Assembly (NCBI GenBank): GCA_963816535.1
Contig: CAWFKW010000003.1
Span: forward strand, 1,116,001-1,180,000
Reading direction: 5' to 3'
Source: CAWFKW01 sp963816535
Lineage (GTDB): Bacteria > Bacteroidota > Ignavibacteria > Tepidaquicellales > OLB5
DNA length: 64,000 nucleotides
Made by a program: the position numbers and the translations under genes. The first letter of the stretch is position 1; each line of letters opens with the position of its first letter. The notes beneath the pieces are model-generated. The model was not told where the DNA came from, did not search any database, and was given only the letters and a program-made list of their open reading frames with translations. Shown here in pieces: positions 9,060-18,138 of this stretch.

Positions 9060-9701
9060 TTATTCCTGCCATCCTTCTTCCCCAATCAACGGAACAAATT
9101 TAAAGTTCTCATACACTTTATAATCTACTCCTTCTTCCGTTCTGTTTATAACGTATAGCTTCTGGCTATTGCGCGAGCCGACCGGAATAACCAGCCTGCC
9201 GTACAATTCGAGCTGGTAAACAAGGCTGTGAGGCACTTCAGGCGCGCCCGCTGTGACAATGATTCTGTCATAAGGCGCATTTTCCGGCCAGCCGTGGGTT
9301 CCGTCATCAAGCTTCATATTTACTTTATAATTCAGCTCTTCTAAAAGCGATTTAGCCGATTCATAGAGTTTCTCAATCCTCTCTACCGTAAAAACCTCGG
9401 CGCCCAGCTCGCAAAGAATAGCGCTCTGATAACCTGAACCTGTTCCTATTTCCAGTATCCTGTCGCCGGACTTAATATCCAGCGCCTTAGTCATATATGC
9501 AACGGTGAACGGCTGGGAGATTGTCTGCTCGCATTCTATAGGAAGAGCGTTGTCGGTGTATGCAAATTTCCTGAGAGCCTCCGATATAAATCGCTCGCGC
9601 GGAACATTGTTAAACGCCGTCAGCAGGTCCTCGTCTTCAATCCCCTTTTGTTTGAGCGTATTTATCAGCTCGCGTTTTTCTTCTTCAAGAAGTATCATCA
9701 T
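9060..9701 (-). CDS. pcm: Protein-L-isoaspartate O-methyltransferase
   Basis: 213 aa. It methylates isoaspartyl residues of aged proteins using S-adenosylmethionine. The substrate-side motif QTISQPFTVAYMTKAL lies at about 60-75 and the SAM-binding motif DRILEIGTGSGYQSAIL at about 81-97, with ERIEKLYE as the second SAM-contact region. AGAPEVPHSLVYQLELYGRLVIPVG is the characteristic C-terminal block. The start codon overlaps the cdaA stop by 4 nt, so the two are translationally coupled. Confidence 0.96.
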   Translation of the reverse strand: MMILLEEEKRELINTLKQKGIEDEDLLTAFNNVPRERFISEALRKFAYTDNALPIECEQTISQPFTVAYMTKALDIKSGDRILEIGTGSGYQSAILCELGAEVFTVERIEKLYESAKSLLEELNYKVNMKLDDGTHGWPENAPYDRIIVTAGAPEVPHSLVYQLELYGRLVIPVGSRNSQKLYVINRTEEGVDYKVYENFKFVPLIGEEGWQE

Positions 9702-10516
9702 TTTCCTTCTTCCATCTCCTCAAATATCTCTTTTACCGATTCCTTAACGTTGGAACCTTCAAAAACCTCGCGCATTTCCGTAGAAAGGTCTTCATAATTA
9801 TTGCATACCTTCATTTCACCGCCTTCGGTAATTGAAATATCGCCTGTCTCTTCTGATAAAATTATCGTCAGCGCGTTTACCTGTTCCGATATTCCAAGGC
9901 CCGCCCTGTGGCGCGTGCCGAGTTTTCTTGAACCGATCTTCTCCGTCGCCGATAGCGGCAGAATACATCTCGCGGCTTCTATCACATTATTCTGTATTAT
10001 AACGGCGCCATCGTGCAGAGGAGAGCGTGTGTTGAATATAGAAACAAGAAGCTCTTTGTTTACCTTAGCCTGCAGCGCTTCGCCGGTTTCAATAAACGAG
10101 CTGAGTCCGGCGCCTTTTGAAATCACTATTAGCGCGCCCTGCTTTCTGCCCTTAAGCTCCTTTAACGCTTCTATTACCTCGCTGATAGTTTCTGTTGCGT
10201 TAATTTTGAAGAACAACCTTGCAATCCTTGTTCTGCCTATTACAAGCAGAAGCCGCCTGAGCTCGGGCTGGAACAGGATTATGAACGCGATCACCCAGAT
10301 ATCTGTCAATTTGCTGAAGATCCAGCCCAGCGATTTCATGTTGAACGTCTGCGCTATTAATGAAACTATTATGATTAAGGTTAACCCAACAAATATCTGC
10401 GCCGCAATTGTGCCGCGCATAACGAGGTACAGTTTATAAAAGATGTAAGTGACAATAATTATGTCAATTATATCAATTAATGTAACCGTTATAAAGCCGA
10501 TCTTAAATAATTCCAT
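9698..10516 (-). CDS. cdaA: Diadenylate cyclase CdaA
   Basis: 272 aa. Three N-terminal membrane segments (about 10-85) precede a DisA_N / DAC domain with both signature motifs: DGAVII and the GTRHRAGLG block. It makes cyclic di-AMP from two ATP. Length and topology match the CdaA (TIGR00159) class. The usual partner cdaR (YbbR) is not adjacent; instead the gene heads a group with pcm and miaA. The 208 nt upstream (10517-10724) separate it from the divergent tag gene and must hold both promoters; I see no strong consensus there. Confidence 0.95.
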   Translation of the reverse strand: MELFKIGFITVTLIDIIDIIIVTYIFYKLYLVMRGTIAAQIFVGLTLIIIVSLIAQTFNMKSLGWIFSKLTDIWVIAFIILFQPELRRLLLVIGRTRIARLFFKINATETISEVIEALKELKGRKQGALIVISKGAGLSSFIETGEALQAKVNKELLVSIFNTRSPLHDGAVIIQNNVIEAARCILPLSATEKIGSRKLGTRHRAGLGISEQVNALTIILSEETGDISITEGGEMKVCNNYEDLSTEMREVFEGSNVKESVKEIFEEMEEGK

Positions 10517-10724
10517 TAACGTAAATTTAATAGTTTGTGTTGTGAGTTAATAGTGCGAAAATCAAGAACAAAGCTGTCAAAATCCTGTCTGATCTAATGA
10601 CTGCTTCTTTCAGCGCGAATTATAACATTCAGCGTGATCTGCGGCAAAAGTATATTTATTTTGATTTACACAGAATTTTATTCAATTCATTTGTATTTTT
10701 GTTTATCAAATTAAATCAAATTAT

Positions 10725-11291
10725 ATGAATGATAAGGTCCGCTGCCCCTGGAGCGCCAACGACGATCTTTACATCAAATATCATGATAAAGAATGGGGCG
10801 TACCGGTTCATAACGACAGAAAATTGTTTGAGTTTTTGGTATTGGAGGGATTCCAGGCAGGCTTAAGCTGGCGGACGATACTATACAAGCGTGAGAACTT
10901 TCGGAAAGCGTTTGATAACTTTGATCCCGGGAAAATTGCGCGCTATAATAAACGCAAAGTGGAATCGTTGTTGAATGACGCCGGGATAATCCGCAATAAG
11001 CTTAAAGTTGCGGCAACCATAACCAACGCTAAGGCGTATTTAGATATTGTTGAAAAACATGGTTCGTTCAATAAGTACCTCTGGCAGTTTAGTGATGGCC
11101 GCGTCATGAAGAACAATTGGAAGTCGCTGAAGCAAATTCCTGCCAGGACAAAGGAGTCGGACGCAATGAGCAAAAAACTGATTGAAGACGGATTCAAATT
11201 TGTCGGTTCGACAATTTGCTACGCCCATATGCAGGCAACAGGAATGGTGAATGACCATATTATCAGCTGCTTCAGGCATAAAGAAGTTTAA
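10725..11291 (+). CDS. tag: DNA-3-methyladenine glycosylase I
   Basis: 188 aa, full length. It removes 3-methyladenine from alkylated DNA. All Tag hallmarks are present: RCPW near the N-terminus, YHDKEWGVPVHNDRKLFEFLVLEGFQAGLSW, then KFVGSTICYAHMQATGMVNDHIISCFRH at the end. The zinc ligands of the family (Cys in RCPW, His in YHDKEWG, His and Cys in NDHIISC) are all there. A TATTTTTG stretch at 10694-10701 could serve as a Bacteroidota-type -7 element. It stands alone, followed by a bidirectional terminator. Confidence 0.96.
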   Translation: MNDKVRCPWSANDDLYIKYHDKEWGVPVHNDRKLFEFLVLEGFQAGLSWRTILYKRENFRKAFDNFDPGKIARYNKRKVESLLNDAGIIRNKLKVAATITNAKAYLDIVEKHGSFNKYLWQFSDGRVMKNNWKSLKQIPARTKESDAMSKKLIEDGFKFVGSTICYAHMQATGMVNDHIISCFRHKEV

Positions 11292-11324
11292 AAATTGTTA
11301 GACTTGAGAGTTTATCAATAAAAA

Positions 11325-11345
11325 AGCCCGGCTGATCGCCGGGCT
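11325..11345. terminator. Bidirectional rho-independent terminator
   Basis: Perfect 8-bp stem AGCCCGGC / GCCGGGCT with a 5-nt loop. A-rich on the left (11318-11325) and CTTTAATT on the right give a T tract for both strands. It lies between tag (plus) and the convergent sorting-domain gene (minus), so it can stop both. Confidence 0.9.
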
Positions 11346-11368
11346 CTTTAATTATTGATGTTCTCTTT

Positions 11369-13021
11369 TTATTTGAGCAGGACCATTTTCTTTATATCTG
11401 AATAATCGCCCGCCGTTAACCTGTAGAAGTAGACTCCCGATGCTAGGTTTGTCAGATTTACAGTCGCTTCGTAAGAACCCGTGGCGAGATACTGGTTTGC
11501 CAGTGACGCGACTTCCTGGCCGAGCACATTATAAACTGTCAGTTTTACAATCCCCGCCTTTTTTATATCGAATTTTATTTTAGTGGACGGATTGAACGGA
11601 TTTGGAAAATTCTGATATAAACTGTAATCTTTTGGCACAATAGTTGATATCGGTGTAACCGCAATTATATCGCCAAGCAGGAACTTGCGGGTTATCCAGT
11701 CATAATTCCCTGCGCCGACCTGCGTATAGCCGGCAATGAAAACGTTCCCTGAAGTATCGGCGACAACTTTTATGCCCACGTCGCTTCCCCCGTATGTACC
11801 GGTGTATTTATTAACCTGCAGCGGCGTACCGTCACTACCTGAATATTTTACCGTAACCAAATCTTCTGAAAGCGCCGATGTATCGCTCTTGCTGTAACCT
11901 GTCACAAAGACATAATTTCCCTGCTTGGGAACAACAATATCATTGGCAACATCCTCGTTGTTTCCTTCTCCTGTGTAAACCCCGATCCAATCCTGATGTC
12001 CAAGCGAATCATATTTCAAAGTAACATAGTCTGTCCCGGTGCCTGTATCGGCAGATGATCCTGTCATGTACGAGTTACCGGCATGGTCGACCGCGATGCC
12101 AAATGCTTTGTCGTCCGCGTTGGCTGTGCCATTATACCTCGCAACCCATTGTTGGTCGCCATTTGAGGCCCTAAATTTTATCATCGTAAGATCTGTTCCG
12201 GTTGTATCGCCGGTACTGTATCCGTAGATGAAAACATTCGCATGGGCATCATCCTGTGCGATTCCAAACGCCCTGTCATCACTGTTCCCGGGGCCGTTGT
12301 AAGTTTTGAACCAAATGGGTGATCCGCTCGTATCATATTTTATCAAGGCCATGTCATTACCATTTACGCTATCTCTAACGTAGCCTGTAACAAATACATT
12401 TATACCGTCGGTCGCGATTCCGAAGGCCTTGCCTTCAACATTAGAGTTTTCCGGAAAAATATGTCCCCACAAGTATACGCCGCTTGAACTGTATTTTATT
12501 GTGTAAATTTCGGTATATGCCAGCGTCACATACCCTGTAACATAAACATATCCTGCATTATCAACGGCTATACCGAAAGCTCTGTCATCAAGGTTAACGG
12601 GAGTATTATATCTTTGGATCCATTGCTGAGCGCCGCTTGAATTGTATTTAATAGTGGTGTAATCACCCATACTTCCAATGCCCGTACTATAGCCCGCGAC
12701 ATATACGTTTCCGGCATTATCAACGGCTATTCCGAAAGGCTTGTCATCTCCGTTTGCAGGGCCGTTATAAGGCTGAGCCCACTGAAGTGTTCCTTCAGAA
12801 TTGTACTTTACAGTATAAAAATCAATGCCGGTTCCGGTACGGGTAATATACCCAGTTTCATATAAATTTCCGGCTTTATCGGTAATCGCATTTGTGATCC
12901 TGTCATCTCCGTTAGCGTTTCCATTAACAGTCTTTACCCATTGCTGTGAAAATACCCCGGGGGTAATTATCAAAGAACTTAATAATACAATTGAAACAAC
13001 CGTTAAAATGTTTTTTTTCAT
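11369..13021 (-). CDS. Secreted SBBP-repeat beta-propeller with T9SS sorting domain
   Basis: 550 aa from the ATG at 13021, chosen because it begins a clear signal peptide (MKKNILTVVSIVLLSSLIITPGVFSQ); a start at 13090 would add 23 hydrophobic/basic residues in front of it. About eight repeats follow of the type ADDKAFGIAVDHAGNSYMTG then TGTDYVTLKYDS (SBBP, seven-bladed propeller family), each opening with WV..YNGpaN.dD. The C-terminal about 85 residues are a canonical sorting domain (YQNFPNPFNPSTKIKF ... KKMVLLK). Predicted to be carried to the cell surface by T9SS. Ligand unknown. Confidence 0.9.
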   Translation of the reverse strand: MKKNILTVVSIVLLSSLIITPGVFSQQWVKTVNGNANGDDRITNAITDKAGNLYETGYITRTGTGIDFYTVKYNSEGTLQWAQPYNGPANGDDKPFGIAVDNAGNVYVAGYSTGIGSMGDYTTIKYNSSGAQQWIQRYNTPVNLDDRAFGIAVDNAGYVYVTGYVTLAYTEIYTIKYSSSGVYLWGHIFPENSNVEGKAFGIATDGINVFVTGYVRDSVNGNDMALIKYDTSGSPIWFKTYNGPGNSDDRAFGIAQDDAHANVFIYGYSTGDTTGTDLTMIKFRASNGDQQWVARYNGTANADDKAFGIAVDHAGNSYMTGSSADTGTGTDYVTLKYDSLGHQDWIGVYTGEGNNEDVANDIVVPKQGNYVFVTGYSKSDTSALSEDLVTVKYSGSDGTPLQVNKYTGTYGGSDVGIKVVADTSGNVFIAGYTQVGAGNYDWITRKFLLGDIIAVTPISTIVPKDYSLYQNFPNPFNPSTKIKFDIKKAGIVKLTVYNVLGQEVASLANQYLATGSYEATVNLTNLASGVYFYRLTAGDYSDIKKMVLLK

Positions 13022-13363
13022 ATATTTCTTTCTCACCAAAGGAAAGTAAAAGTATTTTTTTTTAAAATGAGCAAGAATCCAATAAACCATTAAAATTAAC
13101 TGAATTAGTTATGTAACTTATCCCGAAAAGGTGAGGACTTCAATACCACAGAATCGGTATATCAACTAATATATTTATTAACAAGATAATATAATGGGGG
13201 TCAAAAGAGGCAAAAAACAAAGGAATTAGAGCATTTCTCATAGAAAACAGCGGAAAAGCAAAGATTTTGAAAATCTATGGATTTGAAAAAGCAGGCAGAA
13301 CAGATACTTAGTAAGGTAGAAGTCTAACGCCTTGTGAAAAGGCGATTCAAACGTAAATAATCA
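13022..13363. other. Intergenic region without a recognisable gene
   Basis: I find no credible gene here. A short hairpin (CGCCTT ... AAGGCG, about 13329-13345) sits just downstream of the membrane-protein gene but lacks a T tract. The stretch 13227-13312 is open in one plus-strand frame and reads like the end of a protein, but has no start, no homolog I recognise and no neighbouring support. Confidence 0.5.
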
Positions 13364-14392
13364 TCATTTAGTAACTTCGTCAGACAAATTAAAAATCGGG
13401 TTCTTGATCTGGGATAAATATACTAAAGCAGGTATCACCACAAACGGAATAAGAGGTATCCAGTTTCTCATTTCTTCCATTCTGATTATCATTCTCAGGG
13501 CTCCCATAATAAAATAAGGAATTATGATCAGAAAGATCAAAACATACTGAAGCTTGAGCTTTTTCCAAACGCCGGGCGCCACAGAAAGCGCCGCAAAGAA
13601 ATGCAGACCCCCGAAATTAAACAATATATCGCGGATCAGGATATGTCGAGGCAGTATAACAATATTCTCTATAGACTCTTTCAAAAATATTCCGAATATC
13701 ACAACTCCCCTGTCCGGAGCGAAATACGGATAAACTCTATCAAGCGCAAAATAACAGGCAAGGTACGATGCTATCAATAATATCGAAAATACAATAGTAT
13801 CTTTCTTGAACAGCCTGTTATAGTTAAACAGCATGAAGACCAGTATTATATATCCTGTTGAGGGATGATTCAGCGTGCCAAGAGTAAAAGTGACTGCCAA
13901 CCATATATGTTTCCTTGCCAAAACAAAATACAAACATGCTATCATAAAGAACAACAGGCTGTGGTCTACAAAGAAATACACCTGGTTCAGTAGCATGAAA
14001 TTCCAGAGCATAGGGTAAAACAGAACCAGGGCAATAATGCTGTTCAGTGTTTTGTCGCGGAAATATATGTTCAGCGTAAGATAAAAGAAAAGAACAGCCA
14101 GGTATGTGAATATTACATAAAGCGTAAGTAGGAATGCCCTGTCCGGAATATGCAAGAACATAAACGCCTTAAATATAAGCGGCACTAAAATCCTGAATTG
14201 TATAGCTTTAATAGCATTTCCATCCAGAACCCTATAAATCCCGGCATATTCATCATAGCGCAGGTCTGCCGCGCTCATTACCATATGATTGTAAAACAGG
14301 CAAAATGTAACCGACATCAGCAGATATATGATATGAACTGCAACCGGCGGAAAATTATCGTTTGGGAATTTCCTGCCTAATAATTTTAGCAT
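13364..14392 (-). CDS. Polytopic membrane protein of unknown function
   Basis: 342 aa with about eight to nine predicted membrane helices, no signal peptide and no soluble domain. Helices begin at about residue 15 (VAVHIIYLLMSVTFCLFY) and run to the C-terminus (IPLIPFVVIPALVYLS). The first loop has AADLRYDEYAGIYRV and QFRILVPLIF, and a later helix end has TLNHPSTGYI. This layout, with an acidic first loop between helices 1 and 2, resembles GT-C-like or EpsG-like envelope polysaccharide membrane proteins, but the likeness is loose. It stands alone, upstream of tRNA-Ser on the same strand. Confidence 0.65.
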   Translation of the reverse strand: MLKLLGRKFPNDNFPPVAVHIIYLLMSVTFCLFYNHMVMSAADLRYDEYAGIYRVLDGNAIKAIQFRILVPLIFKAFMFLHIPDRAFLLTLYVIFTYLAVLFFYLTLNIYFRDKTLNSIIALVLFYPMLWNFMLLNQVYFFVDHSLLFFMIACLYFVLARKHIWLAVTFTLGTLNHPSTGYIILVFMLFNYNRLFKKDTIVFSILLIASYLACYFALDRVYPYFAPDRGVVIFGIFLKESIENIVILPRHILIRDILFNFGGLHFFAALSVAPGVWKKLKLQYVLIFLIIIPYFIMGALRMIIRMEEMRNWIPLIPFVVIPALVYLSQIKNPIFNLSDEVTK

Positions 14393-14444
14393 TTCAAATG
14401 CGGTAAAATTTGAAAAATCACTTAGAACAAACCCTGAATAATTG

Positions 14445-14532
14445 CGGAGAAGGTGGGATTCGAACCCACGAGCCGCTATTAACGGCTACACACTTTCCAG
14501 GCGTGCCTCTTCAACCACTCGAGCACCTCTCC
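14445..14532 (-). tRNA. tRNA-Ser (anticodon GGA)
   Basis: On the minus strand a full type II cloverleaf can be drawn: acceptor GGAGAGG paired with CTTCTCC (one G-T), D arm CTCGAGTGGTTGAAGAG, anticodon loop CTGGAAA with GGA, a long variable arm (GCCGTTAATAGCGGC) and T arm GTGGGTTCGAATCCCAC. Discriminator G at 14445. CCA is not encoded. Confidence 0.97.
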
Positions 14533-14563
14533 GGTTTTTGTTAAATTGTAAAATCAAAAACTC

Positions 14564-15052
14564 TCATTTCAATTTCAAGTTGAAACTGAGCTTAACTGTC
14601 ACACCTTCATTTAACGCTTCCTGCCTGTTGCCGGTCATGCTGCCGTCTCCGGCCGCTCCGTCGTACATTCCGGTGCCTCCTGTAACGGCCACAATAGCCG
14701 AGAATAAAGGGTCTTTGCCCTTATATGAACCCATTGATTGACCCGCTGATTGTATTGTAAGCGTAGAGCCATCCTTAAAGGTCAAGATATCGTATTCAGT
14801 GAAATTACCGTTTCCGCCTGTATAATCATAAACAAAGAACACTGCAACGGCGGCATTTGTGCCATCTGCAAACAGTGCATTTCCGGAACCTGTTGCAAGC
14901 CCCATGATATGGTGAAGCGAATCATTTACAAAAACATGATCATTTCGCTGGACCTGGTATCTCATATCGAACTTAAGAGTTTTGGACTGGGAGCCCGCAT
15001 AACAAACTCCAAGGAGAAAAATCAAAAAAGCTAAACCTATTCTAATTTTCAT
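14564..15052 (-). CDS. Secreted allene-oxide-cyclase-barrel-like protein
   Basis: 162 aa from the ATG at 15052, which starts the signal peptide (MKIRIGLAFLIFLLGVCYAG); seven more codons are open upstream but spoil it. The mature part is beta rich. Its end, AVTGGTGMYDGAAGDGSMTGNR, matches the 'GGTG.Y.gA.G.g..tg' segment seen in dirigent / allene oxide cyclase-like calycin barrels. No catalytic function can be assigned. A CAAGGGG/CCCCTTG hairpin lies just upstream (15071-15091), between this gene and tRNA-Ser(UGA). Confidence 0.65.
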   Translation of the reverse strand: MKIRIGLAFLIFLLGVCYAGSQSKTLKFDMRYQVQRNDHVFVNDSLHHIMGLATGSGNALFADGTNAAVAVFFVYDYTGGNGNFTEYDILTFKDGSTLTIQSAGQSMGSYKGKDPLFSAIVAVTGGTGMYDGAAGDGSMTGNRQEALNEGVTVKLSFNLKLK

Positions 15053-15146
15053 ATAATACCAAGAATAACACAAGGGGTTTTAAGCCCCTTGTAAACATTT
15101 TTTCGGAAAGCGGGTCCGCCTTTGGCGGAGAACCTTCATTTCTTTG

Positions 15147-15228
15147 CGGAGAGCGAGGGACTCGAACCCCCACAGGCTTGCGCCCGGCGGTTTTCAAGAC
15201 CGCTGCAATACCATTATGCGAGCTCTCC
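15147..15228 (-). tRNA. tRNA-Ser (anticodon UGA)
   Basis: Minus strand. Acceptor GGAGAGC pairs perfectly with GCTCTCC; the anticodon stem-loop GCGGTCTTGAAAACCGC gives TGA; a variable arm with GGGCGCAAGCCT follows, then the T arm GGGGGTTCGAGTCCCTC. Discriminator G, no encoded CCA. The D arm is short (GCATAATGGTATTGC). Confidence 0.93.
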
Positions 15229-15394
15229 TCATAATCTGCTCTCAAATATAGATTTTAGATTAACTTATTTCAATGAGAAAAAATCAGAAATGATTCCGTT
15301 ATATCTGTTGTTTTCAACCGCAGATTAGAGGCTATTATGTACTCTACCAAAGGGCTCTTATCGGTTCGTATCCCAAACATTCTCAGCAGTCTTC

Positions 15395-15766
15395 CTAAAC
15401 CTTGATTTCCTGAAAACCGCTGCAGACTAAATTGAAGATTTTTATCTTTTTTCCCTCAACTTCGCTGAAGGTCTGCTGTTCTACTTCGTATCAGCCATCA
15501 TTTTCATGGCGCCTAAATTTGTACTTAACTCCAATCGAACGGCCTACGGATGATATTTCAGAATTGAGCAGTTCGAAATGATCTGAATCGCCGAACCATT
15601 GTTTCATCTTACCTATTAATGACTGCGCATCGTAAGTAGTGAGGAGCGCTGATGGAATAAGCAGTCTTCCCTTGACTTCGGGATGAAAAAATTCAAGCAG
15701 GTTATCAAATTTTCTTTCAGAAATACAGTTCAGGAGGAATCCGCCTAATTGCATTAGCTCCGTCAT
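15395..15766 (-). pseudogene. SnoaL/NTF2-like protein interrupted by an in-frame TGA
   Basis: The reading frame from 15766 codes 91 residues (MTELMQLGGFLLNCISERKF ... KYKFRRHENDG), then meets TGA at 15491-15493 and runs on in the same frame for 31 more codons (YEVEQQTFSEVEGKKIKIF, then NLVCSGFQEIKV) to a TAG at 15395-15397. In the related remnant at 17732-17890 the position of the TGA is a TGG Trp (EGWAGVEQQTF). A single G-to-A change therefore explains the stop. The whole would be a 123-aa cone-shaped NTF2-fold protein. Either a recent nonsense mutation, readthrough, or a sequence error. Confidence 0.75.
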
Positions 15767-15880
15767 TAATTCTATTATAAGTTTAAAAGTAAATAACTTT
15801 CACTGGGACCAAAATTAATAACAAATTCAATTCCGTGCAAACTATATTGTATCATAAATTAAATCAAACAGAGACTTAAC

Positions 15881-15906
15881 AAAAAAGGGGCGCGGTAGCC
15901 CCCCTT
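15881..15906 (-). terminator. Rho-independent terminator after the sorting-domain gene
   Basis: Read on the minus strand: AAGGGG, a 10-nt loop, CCCCTT and a run of six T. It lies 26 nt beyond the stop of the gene at 15932. Confidence 0.75.
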
Positions 15907-15931
15907 AATAAATTTTGAAAAGAAATTATCT

Positions 15932-17596
15932 TTATTTTACCAGAACCATTTTTTTAGTTCCTGAATAATCGCCCGCATTGAGCCTGTAAAAATATACGCC
16001 GCTTGGGTAGTTTGAAGCATTCCAATTTACATCATATGTTCCAGCATTGTATTCGCTATTTACCAGTATCTCAACTTCTTTGCCAAGCATATCATAGATT
16101 ACAAGTTTAACAAACGTTCTGTTGGGAACGGCAAATTTGATATTAGTAACCGGATTGAACGGATTTGGGTGATTTTGCGATAAGCTGAACTCTGACGGCG
16201 TGTTTAGTCCGGTTTTGACGCCGTTATTTTCACTTTTCGATTTTATCGCTTCAGGCTTGCCTAAACCTCCGCCGGTAAATATTGTATATCCGTTATAATC
16301 TATTGAACCGTTAGCCTGATTTATCGGGCATGCGATAACCAGGTTTTTGAATAGCCTGATATTATTATTAACAATAACTTCTCCAATCGAAGGAAATATT
16401 ATATCCCCTGACCCGCAAATACTTTGCAATGAGTCGCCGTCAAAATTGATGCCATTCAGCGAATAAGAAGAGTCTGCAAAAATTAACGTTCCGCTAATAT
16501 TCAAATTTCCTTTGATATTTATTACGGGACGATTAACATCATTTCTGCTGCACACTTTTAACGAACTATTGGGAGTTACATTTATTGAATCAACTGAAAA
16601 GCTCGTTGACGAATCAATAACAATAACGTCTGAATTATTCTGAATACTCAGGTTCGGGAGTTTTCTGCCTTTGAATCTCAGGTTCTGAATCGAAGCAGAA
16701 ATACTTATATCGCTTCCCCTTTCGAATCTAACCTTGGAATTCGGCGTTGAAAGCCCAAAGGGATTTGCCGCCTGGGTATTGTTTATATTGAAAATTGAGC
16801 CATTTTCAAATACAACCGAGTTGCTTATACCGCTATTTGTAAAAATGTAACCGGGACATGACTGAATAAGCAATGAACCCGTTTTAAATTCTATAGCGTT
16901 TGAATCGTATGAATTAATATAATTTTCCTGCGTTCCGGAGAATGTTAATGAACCTGATATTATCGCATTTGCATTTTGCTTAACGTATATGCAAAGCGCC
17001 GGATTATTGGCCGTAATTTCCAGGCTTGAACCGGTGTCTATAACCAAATCTCCGTCGGTAAAACTGAACAATTCATGCTCGGAATATTTTAAGTCGCCTA
17101 TACCTTTTGTAACCGGGATTTGATCAATATCCTTATCGGCAAATTTCACATCACCCATTCCCTTGCTGTCAGGGATCTTGTATTCATTATATTTAGAAGT
17201 TGTTACATCGACATCCTGCCCCATACTTTCGGAATCGGAGTATTCGTTGTACTTCAGATCGCCGATATAATATATTTTCTTATTCTGACCTTTCTTAAAC
17301 GTTCCCTGGACGCCCTGTACTGAGAGTATTCGTTGATTTCCCGAACCCGGCGACATTCTTACAAAGGAGTTATTCCTTATAATAAGCTGCCCAACCGTGA
17401 TCTGGTTCACATTAGTTATATTTATATTGCCGCCGTTTTCGATTATCAGAATATCGGTTGGAACCATAACCGGCCTGGGTGGCGCCCAGTTGCCTGCAGC
17501 GCTGAAGCTTGTGCTTATATTACCTGTCCATAAATATGTAGTTTGGCTGAACGAGGTTTGTGAAACTAAAAAAAGGATAAGTATTATTTTTTTCAC
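15932..17596 (-). CDS. Secreted beta-helix-like protein with T9SS sorting domain
   Basis: 554 aa if started at the GTG at 17596, which begins a signal peptide (VKKIILILFLVSQTSFSQ); an ATG at 17665 would add 23 residues ahead of it. The mature part starts TTYLWTGNISTSFSAAGNW and continues with short strand-turn repeats (G.L.I..NS..V, GNLNISGTLIF), typical of right-handed beta-helix surface proteins. Residues about 110-185 contain an unusual charged, Tyr-rich insertion with three related copies of the pattern GD.KY.EY. The C-terminus is a full sorting domain (SQNHPNPFNPVTNIKF ... KKMVLVK). Substrate unknown. Confidence 0.82.
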   Translation of the reverse strand: MKKIILILFLVSQTSFSQTTYLWTGNISTSFSAAGNWAPPRPVMVPTDILIIENGGNINITNVNQITVGQLIIRNNSFVRMSPGSGNQRILSVQGVQGTFKKGQNKKIYYIGDLKYNEYSDSESMGQDVDVTTSKYNEYKIPDSKGMGDVKFADKDIDQIPVTKGIGDLKYSEHELFSFTDGDLVIDTGSSLEITANNPALCIYVKQNANAIISGSLTFSGTQENYINSYDSNAIEFKTGSLLIQSCPGYIFTNSGISNSVVFENGSIFNINNTQAANPFGLSTPNSKVRFERGSDISISASIQNLRFKGRKLPNLSIQNNSDVIVIDSSTSFSVDSINVTPNSSLKVCSRNDVNRPVINIKGNLNISGTLIFADSSYSLNGINFDGDSLQSICGSGDIIFPSIGEVIVNNNIRLFKNLVIACPINQANGSIDYNGYTIFTGGGLGKPEAIKSKSENNGVKTGLNTPSEFSLSQNHPNPFNPVTNIKFAVPNRTFVKLVIYDMLGKEVEILVNSEYNAGTYDVNWNASNYPSGVYFYRLNAGDYSGTKKMVLVK

Positions 17597-17731
17597 AGGG
17601 TTTAAATTTTTATTGAAATCTAACTTAACTGTTATAAATTTAGAATTAACAATTGAAACAAGCAATAACGAATCGGGTTATTTGTAAATAATGATAATTG
17701 ATGTATTTTAAAGATATAGCAAGTAAAGGGC

Positions 17732-17890
17732 TCACACTTTTATCGCCTGGAAACCGCTGCAAAGCAAATTCATGCTCCTGATTTTGACGCCGTCTATTAT
17801 GCTGAAAGTTTGCTGCTCAACCCCGGCCCAGCCTTCTATATCGTGAACCATAAATTCATAGCAAATGCAGAGCGAAGAGCCGATAGGCGA
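17732..17890 (-). pseudogene. C-terminal remnant of a SnoaL-like gene
   Basis: On the minus strand the frame ending in TGA at 17732-17734 codes NSPIGSSLCICYEFMVHDIE then GWAGVEQQTFSIIDGVKIRS and NLLCSGFQAIKV. This is clearly related to the end of the broken gene at 15395-15766 (shared VEQQTF, LxCSGFQxIKV). Upstream a TAG stop closes the frame and no start or N-terminal half is found, so only about 50 codons survive. The rest of the gap to 18138 has no gene and should hold the promoter of the kinase gene. Confidence 0.7.
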
Positions 17891-18138
17891 ATTTTCCGCC
17901 TAATCTCATTTACTGATTCTGATCTGAATTATCAACTATTTGAAAACTAGTTATTTCCAACATGCGTAAACTTTCCCGGTTATTAAAATGTATTATTATG
18001 CTCACTTTGTACAGGTCGGCTGAGTCAAATGCTTTCAATTTCCACGAAAATCTGGCGGGATTTGGGTATTATTTATGTTGCTTTTTTTAAATAACTTACA
18101 TAAATGATAAAACTTACCCATTTGCCGGAGACTAAAAT

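Noticed and set aside
9801..10439. 212-codon plus-strand frame
   Set aside because: Antisense shadow of cdaA, which has exact DGA and RHR motifs.
13227..13312. Gene remnant
   Set aside because: A 28-codon open stretch without start or known homology is too little evidence.
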